Positions 45,953 to 55,204 are shown, counted from the stretch's first letter. The stretch: DNA of 64,000 nt from Mycolicibacterium senegalense (GCF_019645875.1 NZ_CP081000.1:2852001-2916000); one strand, 5' to 3'. Program-made: numbers and translations. The notes: generated from the letters alone by a model not told the origin.

Positions 45953-46605
45953 GGCGCAATGCTTTCACACTCGGCGATGCGGCACGGGAGTTCGTCCGGC
46001 ACCCCACACCGTGGATGATCGGCACCGCACTGACCATCAGCGTCATCGCCCGATGTGCGGTCGGCGACTGGCAACTGACCGACGCCCTCGTTCCCGCGGC
46101 CATGCTCGCGGCTTTCCCCTTCTTCGAATGGGTCGTCCACGTTTTCGTACTGCATTGGCGGCCCAGGAGGCTCGGTCCGATCACGCTGGATTCGCTGCTC
46201 GCCCGTGACCACCGGCTCCACCACGTCGACCCGCGCGACATTCCGCTGATCTTCATTCCGTGGCGCGCCCTGCTGTGGATTCTGCCCGTCGCGGTGGCCA
46301 CCGCTGTCCTGGCGTTCCCACGCCTCGGCCTCGGCTTGACGTTCCTGTCATTCCTGACGTTGCTGGGCCTGTGCTACGAGTGGTGCCACTATCTGATCCA
46401 CAGTGACTACAAGCCCAAAACCCGCGCATACCGTGCGGTTTGGCGCAACCACCGCCAGCATCACTACAAGAACGAGCACTACTGGTTCACGGTCACCACC
46501 GCTGGAACCGCCGACCGCGTACTGGGGACCTATCCCGACCCGGCGACGGTGTCCACCTCACCGACGTCGAAGAACCTGCACGCGACTACGCCTGCACGAC
46601 GATAG
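45949..46605 (+). CDS. Membrane fatty-acid hydroxylase/sterol desaturase-like protein
   Basis: A 218-residue integral membrane protein with the di-iron histidine boxes in order: [34 protein letters not shown] and [15 protein letters not shown]. Four hydrophobic segments surround them. Members hydroxylate or desaturate lipids at the membrane using O2. It is coupled to the FadR-type regulator and so probably responds to a fatty acid or related signal. The last 20 bp overlap the convergent L,D-transpeptidase gene. Confidence 0.85.
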   Translation: MRRNAFTLGDAAREFVRHPTPWMIGTALTISVIARCAVGDWQLTDALVPAAMLAAFPFFEWVVHVFVLHWRPRRLGPITLDSLLARDHRLHHVDPRDIPLIFIPWRALLWILPVAVATAVLAFPRLGLGLTFLSFLTLLGLCYEWCHYLIHSDYKPKTRAYRAVWRNHRQHHYKNEHYWFTVTTAGTADRVLGTYPDPATVSTSPTSKNLHATTPARR

Positions 46606-47365
46606 GGTCGCCGAGGTGCACCGTGTTGAAGTACCAATCGGCGTTGTCAGGGCTCAAATTGATGCAGCCGTGACTGACATTCGAATAGCCCTGCGAACCC
46701 ACCGACCAGGGGGCACCGTGCACGTAGACGCCGCCCCAGGTCACGCGGACCGCGTCGTACACCGTCAGCTTGTAGCCCTCCGGGTCACTCAGCGGAATCC
46801 CGATGGTCCGCGAATCCATCACCACGACAGGTTCTTTGGCCAGAGCGCTGAACGTGCCCACGGGAGTCGGGTGTTTGGGCTTGCCCATCGAGGCGGGCAT
46901 CGTGCGGACCACACTGCCGTCGATGCTGACGGTGAACGTGTGGGCATCGATGTCGGCCACACCGAGCACCTCTGACCCGGTCTCGAAGCTGGTTTTGGCA
47001 CCTCCGGCAGATACCGAGATCTTCGAGTGGGCCGGCCACAACTGATCGGGCTTCCACTGCATCACGTCGTCACTGAGCCAGGTGAATGTGCCCGTGGGCG
47101 TGCGCGGTGAGCTGATCTGCAGACTGCGCTGCGCCGCGTCGCGGTCGGTCACCGGGTTGTCGAACGTGACGGTCAGCGGCATCGCGACACCGACCACCGA
47201 GCCGGCGGCAGGCGCGATCGACGCTCCCGGGGCGGGCGTGCTGACCGCAGCCGATGCGACGTTGACCGTGCTCGCCGCGGCCAAGGTGGCGACACCAATC
47301 GCCGCAAACACTTTCAGTACCGAAGCTCGAACGGTTCCGAATGGCGACGAAGGGACGCTGCGCAT
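46586..47365 (-). CDS. ldtA: L,D-transpeptidase (LdtMt1 type)
   Basis: A 259-residue exported enzyme with a signal peptide (about residues 13-38), an immunoglobulin-like domain (about 45-120) and a YkuD catalytic domain. The catalytic motif is YVHGAPWSV followed by SNVSHGCINLS with C234. It forms 3-3 cross-links in peptidoglycan and is the target of carbapenems. The sequence TFTVSIDGSVVRTMPASMGKP and the short two-domain plan match LdtMt1 (Rv0116c). The start at 47365 was chosen for its signal peptide; the longer frame to 47482 adds unrelated sequence. Confidence 0.9.
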   Translation of the reverse strand: MRSVPSSPFGTVRASVLKVFAAIGVATLAAASTVNVASAAVSTPAPGASIAPAAGSVVGVAMPLTVTFDNPVTDRDAAQRSLQISSPRTPTGTFTWLSDDVMQWKPDQLWPAHSKISVSAGGAKTSFETGSEVLGVADIDAHTFTVSIDGSVVRTMPASMGKPKHPTPVGTFSALAKEPVVVMDSRTIGIPLSDPEGYKLTVYDAVRVTWGGVYVHGAPWSVGSQGYSNVSHGCINLSPDNADWYFNTVHLGDPIVVQA

Positions 47366-47540
47366 GACACCAGTGTAGGCGCTCGCCGAGACTGCACCTT
47401 TGAGGCGCAGCGTGACGGCGGAAAAACGGTCTCGACGGTCGCACTGTGGGTTGCCCATGGTGAACACATCGGCATGACGCATCGATATGTTTCACGGCGG
47501 GATCGGCAAGCCGGGCCACGCTTCAGCAACGTCGCAAGGA

Positions 47541-48986
47541 TCAGGGTACGGCCGCAGGAGGGGCCTGCGCGTCGGACGCGACCGGGACCTGCTCCGGCTC
47601 GGGCGGCACCGCTTCAGGAGCAGGAGCAGGCACTTCCGGAGCCGGTGGTGCCGGTTCGGCCACCGGAGCCTGCGCAGCCGTCTGTTGTACCGGTGCGGCC
47701 TCTGGCGCCGGACTGGGCGGAGGCGGCGCAACCTCGGCGGCCGGAGGAGGGGGTGCGACCTCAGGCGGTGGAGGTGGCGGAGGTGGTGGAGGCGGTGCAG
47801 GCGGTGCCTGCGACACCCCGGTCTCCCCCGGCGGCGGCTGATCGGCCGGCGGTGGCTGCGCTTGCGGGTCGGTAGCGGGCGCGCCCGGCACCTGCTCGGG
47901 CAACGCCGGTGGCAACTCCGAGGTGACGGGCACCGGCTCGGTGCCGACAGGCGTGAGTTGCTGGCTCGGTACCGCGGTGTTCTCGGTTGGGGCCGTGGCG
48001 TTTTGACCGACCGCATACTCCGGCGCGGCATCCTGGGCCACAGGTTCCAACACCGGCGGCACCTCGGGCGGCGGCGGCACTGCAGGCGCCGACGGCTGTT
48101 GCACCGAGGCCGAGTCGCCCGATGTGCTCACCACCGGTCGGGTACTTCGGTGTGGGGCCGGCTCCGAACCGGGCAGCAGCTGCTGACCGACAGCCAGTAC
48201 CAGCGAGACGCCGAAAGCGAGCACACCGCCGACCAATATCGCCAGGGGGGTCAATTGTTTGGCGGGCCACCGCCAAAGCGTCGAGGCCGCGCTCTCCTCG
48301 GAAGCCCAGCGGCCGCGTCGCACCGCGGCCAGCGCCGCGCCTCTGGCCAAGGGCAAGCCCGGCTCGGCCGGGGTGAACACCGGGACCTGCAGTGCCTGTT
48401 CCAATTTGGGCAGCACCGAGTCCAGGTCCACGGCAGCGCCCACCACCACGAGCGCGTCGGGACGCGGATCGGCCGCATCGAAGATCTCCGACAACCAAGC
48501 GATCAGGCCGGCCACGGTCTCGATGCCACGGCTCACCGACGTCTGCACCGGCGCGGTGCCGCTCACTGTCATCGCCTGCACGACATCCGGTTCCAGGACA
48601 CACACGGCCGTCGTGTCGAATCCGACGGTGCCGGCAACCCGCCGAGCCAGCGCATCCGTGGCTTGCGGTAGCCGCACGGGGACCAAGTTGGCGAATCCGG
48701 CGTCCTCGAACTTCTTGAGCAGCACCGTAGCCTCGGCAGCCGCCCCCGAACTCCAGGTCACACCGATCGCGGACAGCCGCAAACCATGTTCTGCGGCAAT
48801 CCTTTCGGAGCGCCGGACGGCCTTCACCACATCAGCGCAGACGTCATCCGTACGTGCGGGCACCAGGCCGCGGATGTCGAGGGCATTGTGGTCGACGGTC
48901 GCCCCGTCAGCCTCGGCGCCCTCGACCAGGACCAGACCGACGGTAGACGGTGTCAACGAAACACCGAGCACCGCGTCCACGTTCAC
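47541..48986 (-). CDS. Proline-rich membrane protein with actin-like N-terminal domain (DUF7159 type)
   Basis: A 481-residue protein in three parts. Residues 1-235 are an actin/Hsp70-like fold (LGVSLTPSTVGLVLVEG, VGFDTTAVCVLEPD, ALVVVGAAVDLDSVLP). Residues about 248-270 form one membrane helix. Residues 290-481 are an extracytoplasmic Pro-rich tail with a run of 12 prolines in PPPPPPPPPPPPEVAPPPP. Mycobacteria have several such proteins, linked in part to the cell envelope, with no firm function. The tail is long enough to cross the wall. Confidence 0.75.
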   Translation of the reverse strand: MNVDAVLGVSLTPSTVGLVLVEGAEADGATVDHNALDIRGLVPARTDDVCADVVKAVRRSERIAAEHGLRLSAIGVTWSSGAAAEATVLLKKFEDAGFANLVPVRLPQATDALARRVAGTVGFDTTAVCVLEPDVVQAMTVSGTAPVQTSVSRGIETVAGLIAWLSEIFDAADPRPDALVVVGAAVDLDSVLPKLEQALQVPVFTPAEPGLPLARGAALAAVRRGRWASEESAASTLWRWPAKQLTPLAILVGGVLAFGVSLVLAVGQQLLPGSEPAPHRSTRPVVSTSGDSASVQQPSAPAVPPPPEVPPVLEPVAQDAAPEYAVGQNATAPTENTAVPSQQLTPVGTEPVPVTSELPPALPEQVPGAPATDPQAQPPPADQPPPGETGVSQAPPAPPPPPPPPPPPEVAPPPPAAEVAPPPPSPAPEAAPVQQTAAQAPVAEPAPPAPEVPAPAPEAVPPEPEQVPVASDAQAPPAAVP

Positions 48987-49186
48987 CCCCGAAAAGTGTG
49001 GCCGTCGTCCATACGTTTCACGGTGACATTACCCGGTGGCAGCCTGGCGTCTAACCCTGCATCACCACCGAACCCGGCCACGACCGCAGCGAAATGTGCT
49101 GTGCCACAGAACAGCCAGCACACAACGATGCGCCGGTTTGCCGTCGCGCCGCGAGGTCTGAGGCCCCGGGGGGCCGAGGGCGTGGC

Positions 49187-50656
49187 ATGGTTGTGCCCAT
49201 GCCGGAAGTTCAGGACGGGTTACGCCACCGCGGCTTCTTCGGCCATCCGATCGGGCTGGCCAATCTGTTCGGGGTGGAATTGTGGGAGCGCTTCTCGTTC
49301 TACGGGATGCTCACGATCCTGGGCTACTACCTGTACTACACAGCCACCGACGGCGGCCTCGGGTTGCCGAAGAGCACCGCCACCGGCATCATCGGCGCAT
49401 ACGGAGGGCTGGTGTACCTGTCCACCGTCCTGGGTGGCTGGATCGCCGATCGTCTGCTGGGCATGGAACGCACCGTGTTCTACGGCGGCGTGGTCGTAAT
49501 GGCCGGGCACATCGCCCTCGCGCTTGTTCCGGGCCTGGCCGGCGTCGGCTGCGGCCTGACCCTGGTAGCCCTCGGATCCGGAGCGCTCAAGGCCAATGCA
49601 TCCTCGTTGCTCGGCACCCTCTACGACAAGGACGATCCGCGCGCAGACGGCGGCTTCACCTTGTTCTATCTCGGAGTCAATTTGGGCGCCTTCGTCGGAC
49701 CTCTGACCACGGGTGTGCTGCAGAACCGCTCGGGTTTCCACTACGCGTTCGGTGCCGCGGCCGTCGGCATGGCGCTGGGTCTGGCGCAGTACGTGGCCTT
49801 CCGGCGCAACCTCGGCGACCACGGGCGCGTGGTGGCAAACCCGTTGCCGCCCCGAGCAATCGGCAAATCCCTCGCCGTCGTCGCCGCGCTGCCTGTCGCC
49901 GTGACGTCGCTGTTCATGACGCATGTGGTCGAGTTGGCCAACCTGTCACAGTTCATCACCGGCGTCATCGCGGTGGCCTCGGTGATGTATTTCGTGGTGC
50001 TGCTGACCAGCGCCAAGGTGTCCGACGTCGAGCGCACCCGGGTTCGCGCGTTCGTCCCACTGTTCATCGCCAACGCGGTGTTCTGGTCGCTGTTTCAGCA
50101 GACCTTCACGGTGCTGGCGGTGTACTCAGACGAACGGGTCAACTGGTCCGTGTTCGGCTGGACGGCACCGTCGAATTGGATCGGGTCGATCGAGCCCGTC
50201 TGGATCATCCTGCTCTCACCGCTGTTCGCGATCTTGTGGACCCGGCTGGGCAACAGCGCGCCGAGGACCCCGCGCAAATTCGCCTACGGCGTGATCGGCA
50301 TGGGCGCGGCATTTCTGCTGTTCCTTCCGAGCGCGTCCGCCACCGGCAGGGTGGTACCCGCCGCGCTGGTGGCCGGCATCATGGTGGTGTTCGCGGTTTC
50401 TGAGCTGTTGGTGTCGCCGATCGGGTTGTCGGTCACGACAAAGCTTGCCCCACAGGCTTTCCGGGCACAGATGATGGCGCTGTTCTTCTTCTCGGTCGGA
50501 CTCGGTACGGCGATGTCAGGTGTACTCGCGCAGCATTACGACCCGGCGAACGAGTTCGCCTATTTCGGCATCCTGGGAGCGGTGGCGATCCTTGCCGGCG
50601 CCATGGTCCTGCTCATCTCCCCGCGGATCAGCCGGCTGATGGAAGGTGTTCACTGA
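49187..50656 (+). CDS. POT/PTR family peptide MFS transporter
   Basis: A 489-residue membrane protein with about 14 helices. The proton-coupled oligopeptide transporter signature ELWERFSFYG lies near residue 27, and GALKANASSLLGTLYDKDDPR near 125 matches the second PTR2 signature (GxxKxxxxxxxGxQ-like, here with variations). It imports di- and tripeptides with protons. The ATG at 49187 follows GAGGG at good spacing; the ATG at 49199 lacks a site. The stop overlaps the convergent dehydratase by 7 bp. Confidence 0.85.
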   Translation: MVVPMPEVQDGLRHRGFFGHPIGLANLFGVELWERFSFYGMLTILGYYLYYTATDGGLGLPKSTATGIIGAYGGLVYLSTVLGGWIADRLLGMERTVFYGGVVVMAGHIALALVPGLAGVGCGLTLVALGSGALKANASSLLGTLYDKDDPRADGGFTLFYLGVNLGAFVGPLTTGVLQNRSGFHYAFGAAAVGMALGLAQYVAFRRNLGDHGRVVANPLPPRAIGKSLAVVAALPVAVTSLFMTHVVELANLSQFITGVIAVASVMYFVVLLTSAKVSDVERTRVRAFVPLFIANAVFWSLFQQTFTVLAVYSDERVNWSVFGWTAPSNWIGSIEPVWIILLSPLFAILWTRLGNSAPRTPRKFAYGVIGMGAAFLLFLPSASATGRVVPAALVAGIMVVFAVSELLVSPIGLSVTTKLAPQAFRAQMMALFFFSVGLGTAMSGVLAQHYDPANEFAYFGILGAVAILAGAMVLLISPRISRLMEGVH

Positions 50657-51603
50657 CCGCCGGAAAGGACAGCGGCCAGCAACGCCGGTTCGATGTTGCC
50701 GCCGGAGACGATCACGACGGCCGGGCCCGGCGGCGCTGCCGCCTTGCGGTAGCCCGCCAGCGCCACCGCGCCGCTGGGCTCGGCGACCAGGTGGGCGCGC
50801 AGCACCAGCTGCCCTACCGCGGAACGGATCTCATCCTCTGTCACGGTGATGATGTCATCGAGTACCCGTTGCAGATGGGCGAACGTCAGTTCCGACGGGG
50901 TCGAGCGCAGACCGTCGGCGATCGTCCGGTTGCGTTGCGCCACAGGCCAGTCCACGCGGTGGCCCACGGACAGGCTTTCGGCGGTGTCGGCGGCGAGTTC
51001 GGGTTCGACGCCGAATATCTTGGCGCGCGGGCACAGCGCGCGGATCACGGTACCCACGCCCGAGGCCAGCCCTCCACCGCTGATGGGGACGAACACCGAC
51101 GCCACCTCGGGTAGATCCTGCGCGATCTCCAGCCCGACGGTGCCCTGCCCGGCGATCACGTCAGGATGGTCGAAAGGCGGCACCAGCACGCCGCGGGTGC
51201 GCTCGACCAGCTCCGCGGCCACTGCTTCGCGCTGACCGGCGCCACACAACACCACCTGCGCCCCATGATCCCGGGTGGCCTGCACCTTGACACCGGGAGT
51301 CTCTTCTGGCATCACGATGTGGGCCGCGACCCGAAAAGCCGCGGCGGCGTACGCCACTGCCTGAGCATGATTGCCGCTGGAATAGGCCACCACTCTCCTG
51401 GCCCGCACATCCGGATCGAGCCGGGCCAGCGCGTTGAACGCTCCGCGAATCTTGAAGGCGCCGATCGGTTGCAGATTCTCGGGTTTGAGCCACAACGGGC
51501 GGTCTGCGTCGCCCCACCCGGCAGGCAGCAGCGGGGTACGGACGATCTGGGAGTCGATCCGCCGGGCCGCGGCGGCGATGTCGTCAAGGGTCACCAGCTT
51601 CAC
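50650..51603 (-). CDS. PLP-dependent threonine dehydratase-like enzyme
   Basis: A 317-residue fold-type II PLP enzyme. The cofactor lysine is in LQPIGAFKIRGAF near residue 51, SSGNHAQAVA contacts the substrate, and the phosphate loop is PISGGGLASGVG near 178. It deaminates threonine or serine, or racemises serine; there is no C-terminal regulatory domain, so it is the catabolic or racemase type rather than biosynthetic IlvA. The GTG start at 51603 fits family length. Confidence 0.85.
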   Translation of the reverse strand: MKLVTLDDIAAAARRIDSQIVRTPLLPAGWGDADRPLWLKPENLQPIGAFKIRGAFNALARLDPDVRARRVVAYSSGNHAQAVAYAAAAFRVAAHIVMPEETPGVKVQATRDHGAQVVLCGAGQREAVAAELVERTRGVLVPPFDHPDVIAGQGTVGLEIAQDLPEVASVFVPISGGGLASGVGTVIRALCPRAKIFGVEPELAADTAESLSVGHRVDWPVAQRNRTIADGLRSTPSELTFAHLQRVLDDIITVTEDEIRSAVGQLVLRAHLVAEPSGAVALAGYRKAAAPPGPAVVIVSGGNIEPALLAAVLSGGQ

Positions 51604-51700
51604 GGCACAAGTCTCCCGTGCGGGCAGGCCCGAGGAAAAGGCCGGGCCTGTCACGCCGTTACGGTGGAGCCGCAGACCCGCCGGCCTTTGGAGAGCCCAC

Positions 51701-52123
51701 GTGAGCAACTACAGCTTCGGCATCGTTCCGCGGTACGCCGAGATCGACCAGCAGGGCGTGGTGTTCAACGGCCACTACCTGACCTGGTTCGACGAGGCGT
51801 GTACCGGGCTGTTCGACCACCTGCGGGTCGGTTACGCCGACCTGATCGCGCAGGGGGTCGACATGCAGGTGGTGCACACCGAGATCGACTTCCGGGCTCC
51901 GGTCCGGTGGCGGGAGTCGGTCCGTGTCGGCGTGCGGTGCGAACGCATCGGCACCACCAGCTTCACCCTGGGCTTCACCGTGCTCGGCACCGACGCCTCC
52001 GGTCACGAGCAGCCGCGGGTGCACGGCAGCAACGTCTATGTCGTCGTGTCGACCGACGACTGGACCAAGCGTCCGGTTCCCGACGACGTCCGCAGGGCGC
52101 TGAGTACTGTTGCCTGCCAATGA
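51701..52123 (+). CDS. Acyl-CoA thioesterase (4HBT hot-dog family)
   Basis: A 140-residue hot-dog protein with the catalytic Asp in YAEIDQQGVVFNGHYLTWFDEA near residue 15, the 4-hydroxybenzoyl-CoA thioesterase signature. It hydrolyses an acyl-CoA or aryl-CoA. The GTG start follows GGAGA. It is divergent from the dehydratase. Confidence 0.85.
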   Translation: MSNYSFGIVPRYAEIDQQGVVFNGHYLTWFDEACTGLFDHLRVGYADLIAQGVDMQVVHTEIDFRAPVRWRESVRVGVRCERIGTTSFTLGFTVLGTDASGHEQPRVHGSNVYVVVSTDDWTKRPVPDDVRRALSTVACQ

Positions 52124-52246
52124 ATCTCACCGTCCGGCCGTGCCGCGGCCCGGCCGTGATCGAGATCGCCGAAATTCGCGTTGAAAGACCACTTCCCGGG
52201 TAGCACAATCGCCTATGGAGACACATCCGGTCGACGAGGGGAAATC

Positions 52247-52459
52247 ATGACGCAGGTTGAGCGTGGCGATTTCGATGATGCCGCCCCAGAGGCCGACATC
52301 GTCGAACAACTGATACCCGTCGGCGTCGACGACGAGGGCGATGCGTTGTCGGACCTGCCCAGGGTGCGGATCTCGACCGATACCGATGCCACCGAAGCGG
52401 ACCTGATCGATCAGGCCATCGTGGTGCCCCTGGACGACGAAGCCGAGTTCGACCGCTGA
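52247..52459 (+). CDS. Small acidic protein
   Basis: A 70-residue, very acidic protein (22 Asp/Glu, few basic residues) with no membrane segment. It has two similar hydrophobic-acidic blocks, IVEQLIPVGVDDEGD and LIDQAIVVPLDDEAE, which look like an internal duplication. A GAGGGG site lies 6 bp before the ATG. The next gene starts 17 bp later, so they probably act together. The function is unknown. Confidence 0.65.
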   Translation: MTQVERGDFDDAAPEADIVEQLIPVGVDDEGDALSDLPRVRISTDTDATEADLIDQAIVVPLDDEAEFDR

Positions 52460-52476
52460 GCGAAAGGATGCCCGGC

Positions 52477-52809
52477 ATGCGCTTGCCCGACTCGCTCGAG
52501 GGCATGGCCACCGATCCCGCGGCGACCTCGCGGGTGTTCGGTGAGCCGTATGTCACGCCTGACGGGGCAACGGTGATACCGGTGAGCAGGGTTTCGCACC
52601 GTCCCGGCAGTGGGCGATCCGATTCCAGACCGCTGGGGATCTTCGTCGTCAAGGATGGCGAGCCCACCTGGGTCCCCGCCGTGGACCACACGCGGATAGC
52701 GCTGCTGGGTGAACTTATCGGGTTGGTGGCAGCGACGCTGGCCACTGCCGCTATGCTGCGTCGTCCGCCGTGGCCCGATGTGCGTGGCGACTTCTCGCGG
52801 CGACTCTGA
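52477..52809 (+). CDS. GerW/YtfJ-like small membrane protein
   Basis: A 110-residue protein whose segment FGEPYVTPDGATVIPVSRVS (about residues 21-40) matches the core of the GerW/YtfJ sporulation-protein family. After LGIFVVKDGEPTWVPAVD comes one C-terminal membrane helix (about 73-92). The glycine-rich stretch of real GerW proteins is short here. Mycobacteria do not sporulate in the classical sense, so the role is unknown. The ATG at 52477 is preferred over 52468 because the AAAGGA site then has proper spacing. The 3' end overlaps the convergent ccdA by 59 bp. Confidence 0.65.
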   Translation: MRLPDSLEGMATDPAATSRVFGEPYVTPDGATVIPVSRVSHRPGSGRSDSRPLGIFVVKDGEPTWVPAVDHTRIALLGELIGLVAATLATAAMLRRPPWPDVRGDFSRRL

Positions 52810-53641
52810 ACCACCACAGGCCGAGCGCCACCAACAGGACCAGGGCCAGTATCCACGGCCACGCCCCGTGCCGGTGGACCCAACCGGCAAGACTGCCCTG
52901 CACCCGTCCGGCCGCGGCGATCACCGGGTCACTGGGATTGCCTGCCGCGCTGAACAATTGGATCTCGTACCAGCCGTAGTACGCGACGTAGGCGCCGACG
53001 ACGATCAACAGTGCCCCACTGATCCGGCTGATATAGGGAACGACGCGCCGCAGCCGTTCGACCACCACCGTGCCGGCCAGCGCCGCGGCGACCGCCAGCA
53101 CGCCGACGACGAGGGTGAAACCCGCCGCGTACGCGGCGAACACGGCGACGCGATGCAGAGCCGTGTTCGATTCCAGTGTTGCGCCGGTGACAGCCAGGAA
53201 CGGCCCGACTGTGCAGGACAGCGACGCGAGCGCGTACCCGACGCCGTAGCCGGCCATCGAACCGAGCCGCGCGGTCGGCGCCCAGCCGGTACGGGCGCTC
53301 AGGGCATCCGGCAGCAGCAACCCGAGGCGACGGCCGGCCAGCAGCCAGCACCCGAGAATGACCAGGGCGACACCGATCAGCAGGGTGACGTACGGGAGGT
53401 AGCGCTGGACCGTGCTGGCGGCCGCGACGGTGAGTAGTCCGAACGTGCCGAACACCGCGACGAATCCGACGGTCATCACGACGGTGGCGGCCACCGCGCG
53501 GCCCAAGGCCGGCAGCGGCCCCCGCGGCGAGGTACCCCGCACCACCAGCGCGAGGTATCCCGGCAACAGGGCGAAACCGCATGGGTTGAGCGCCGCGACG
53601 AGGCCGGCGCCGAACGCCAGCCCCACCAGGTTGTCCGGCAC
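52751..53641 (-). CDS. ccdA: CcdA/DsbD-like membrane thiol reductant carrier
   Basis: A 296-residue integral membrane protein with the paired CcdA cysteines in AALNPCGFALLPGYLAL and ALASLSCTVGPFLAV, and extra C-terminal helices. It moves electrons from cytoplasmic thioredoxin across the membrane to exported thioredoxin-like proteins. Directly upstream and 9 bp away is the MPT53-like gene, its probable partner. The gene order matches Rv2877c-Rv2878c of M. tuberculosis. Confidence 0.85.
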   Translation of the reverse strand: MPDNLVGLAFGAGLVAALNPCGFALLPGYLALVVRGTSPRGPLPALGRAVAATVVMTVGFVAVFGTFGLLTVAAASTVQRYLPYVTLLIGVALVILGCWLLAGRRLGLLLPDALSARTGWAPTARLGSMAGYGVGYALASLSCTVGPFLAVTGATLESNTALHRVAVFAAYAAGFTLVVGVLAVAAALAGTVVVERLRRVVPYISRISGALLIVVGAYVAYYGWYEIQLFSAAGNPSDPVIAAAGRVQGSLAGWVHRHGAWPWILALVLLVALGLWWFRVAARSRHAHRATADDAA

Positions 53642-53650
53642 GCGGGGCGA

Positions 53651-54130
53651 CTAGCTCTTCAGGGCCGCGACCCGGTCGGCCAGCTCCTGCTGCGGCATGG
53701 CCGACGTCGGGTTGTTGACGAATGTCGACGACCCGTCGGCGCGATAGAAGACGTACGCGGGCTGCCACGGCACGTTGTAGCGCGCCCAGATCGACCCGTC
53801 GGCGTCGTTGAGGTTGGGGAAGTTGAGGTGGTACTTGTCGACGAATCCCTGCATGGCCCCCACGTCGGAGTGCGCGGCCACGCCGACGAAGCTGACCTGC
53901 GGGTTGGCCGCGGCTACCTGGCTTACCGACGGCGCCTCGGCGTTGCAGAACGGACACCAGGGCGTCCAGAACCACAGCACCGCGGGCCGCCCGGCCAGGC
54001 TCGACCCGTTGAACTGGGCACCCGACAACGTCGTGCCGGTGAACTGCAACCGATCATCTGCGGCCGCTGTTGGCGCCGTGACCAGTGCGAATACGATCGC
54101 GAGCAGACAGAACAAGCCTCGCATCCTCAT
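53651..54130 (-). CDS. mpt53: MPT53/DsbE-like secreted thioredoxin-fold protein
   Basis: A 159-residue exported protein with a signal peptide ending AAADD (residue 25) and a thioredoxin fold. The active site is WFWTPWCPFCNAEAP with the CPFC redox pair, and a cis-Pro region lies in VPWQPAYVF. It matches Rv2878c (MPT53), an extracellular oxidoreductase that forms or shuffles disulfides in exported proteins. The many cysteine-bearing secreted proteins in this window are plausible clients. GGAG lies 7 bp before the ATG. Confidence 0.9.
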   Translation of the reverse strand: MRMRGLFCLLAIVFALVTAPTAAADDRLQFTGTTLSGAQFNGSSLAGRPAVLWFWTPWCPFCNAEAPSVSQVAAANPQVSFVGVAAHSDVGAMQGFVDKYHLNFPNLNDADGSIWARYNVPWQPAYVFYRADGSSTFVNNPTSAMPQQELADRVAALKS

Positions 54131-54236
54131 GACGGTCTCCTTCGGTCAAGGCGCAGCACGCGCGTGGCCTGCGCATACCCGCTAACACGGTGGCCGACAC
54201 GCGAAAGTTCAACCGACCGGGAGTTTTCCGGACGGT

Positions 54237-55118
54237 TCAGTTCTGCCGCGGCAACAGCTCGGCGGTGAACCGGTCCAGGAACGCGCTCTGGTCAGCCGGG
54301 CCGGCCGCCCGGATGACGAACTTGGTCAGTCCGGCGGCCAGGTAGCGATCGAGTTGGCGGTGCAGCGTGGGCCAGTCGGCGGCGACGAGCTCCTCGGGGT
54401 CGACGTCGGGTCGGCGGCGACGGACCGCGGCGAGCAGTTCGGCAGGCAGCGCACCGTCCCCGACGGCGAGGCTGATGCCGTAGTGGTCGGGCTCGATGGT
54501 GCGGCCTGCGGCAACCGCCTCTGCCTCGATGCGCCGGCGGGCGGCTCCCGCCTCATCGGGAGTGAGGAAGCTGCCCAGCCAGCCGTCTCCGAATTTGCCG
54601 ATCCGGCGCAGCGCCGCCGGCGCCGAACCGCCCAGCCAGATGTCGACCGGGCCGGCCGGCACCGGCTGCACCTGGACGGAACGGACGGTGAAGTACTCCC
54701 CCTCGAAGGTCACGTCACCGCCGCGCAACGCGGATCGAAGCAGGTCCAGCGATTCGTCGAAGACCGCGGCGCGGCGGCCGTCGGGAACGACGAAGATGTC
54801 CCGTTCGGCAGGGAGCGCCGAATGCAGGCCGAACACGGGCAGCACCCGCTTGGGTGCGATCGCCGCCAGCGACGCCAGTTGCTTGGCCACCAGCACCGGA
54901 TGGCGGCCCGGCAGAATCGCGACCGAGGTCCCGGCTTTGAGCCGCCGGGTGCGGGCGAGCGCATAGGCCATGCCGACGAACGGGTCGACCGCGGGGGTGT
55001 AGACCAGTTCGGAGAACCACACCGAGTCGACGCCGGACCGTTCCAGGTGATCGATGATGTCAGCCAATTGGTCCGGGGCGGTTTCAGCGCCGAGCCCAAC
55101 GCCGAAGCGGACCTTCAT
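54237..55118 (-). CDS. LLM-class F420-dependent oxidoreductase
   Basis: A 293-residue luciferase-like TIM-barrel protein, with VRFGVGLGAETAPDQLADIIDHLE at the start, then SVWFSELV, GTSVAILPGRHPVLVAKQLASL and DIWLGGSAPAALRRIG. In mycobacteria this class usually uses coenzyme F420. The substrate is unknown. ATG at 55118 or 55127 could start it; I chose 55118 because the family begins MKVRFG. Confidence 0.85.
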   Translation of the reverse strand: MKVRFGVGLGAETAPDQLADIIDHLERSGVDSVWFSELVYTPAVDPFVGMAYALARTRRLKAGTSVAILPGRHPVLVAKQLASLAAIAPKRVLPVFGLHSALPAERDIFVVPDGRRAAVFDESLDLLRSALRGGDVTFEGEYFTVRSVQVQPVPAGPVDIWLGGSAPAALRRIGKFGDGWLGSFLTPDEAGAARRRIEAEAVAAGRTIEPDHYGISLAVGDGALPAELLAAVRRRRPDVDPEELVAADWPTLHRQLDRYLAAGLTKFVIRAAGPADQSAFLDRFTAELLPRQN

Positions 55119-55204
55119 CGGGGGCATCCCATACCGTTCATATCGGGCGTAACACCGCCGAGGCGCCTCTTGTGCCCGGCGGTCAGGCGGTTCAGAGTAA
55201 GACA

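Noticed and set aside
52127..52200. GC-rich short inverted repeats after the thioesterase gene
   Set aside because: Complementarity is what GGCC-rich sequence gives by chance; no U tract or conserved stem.
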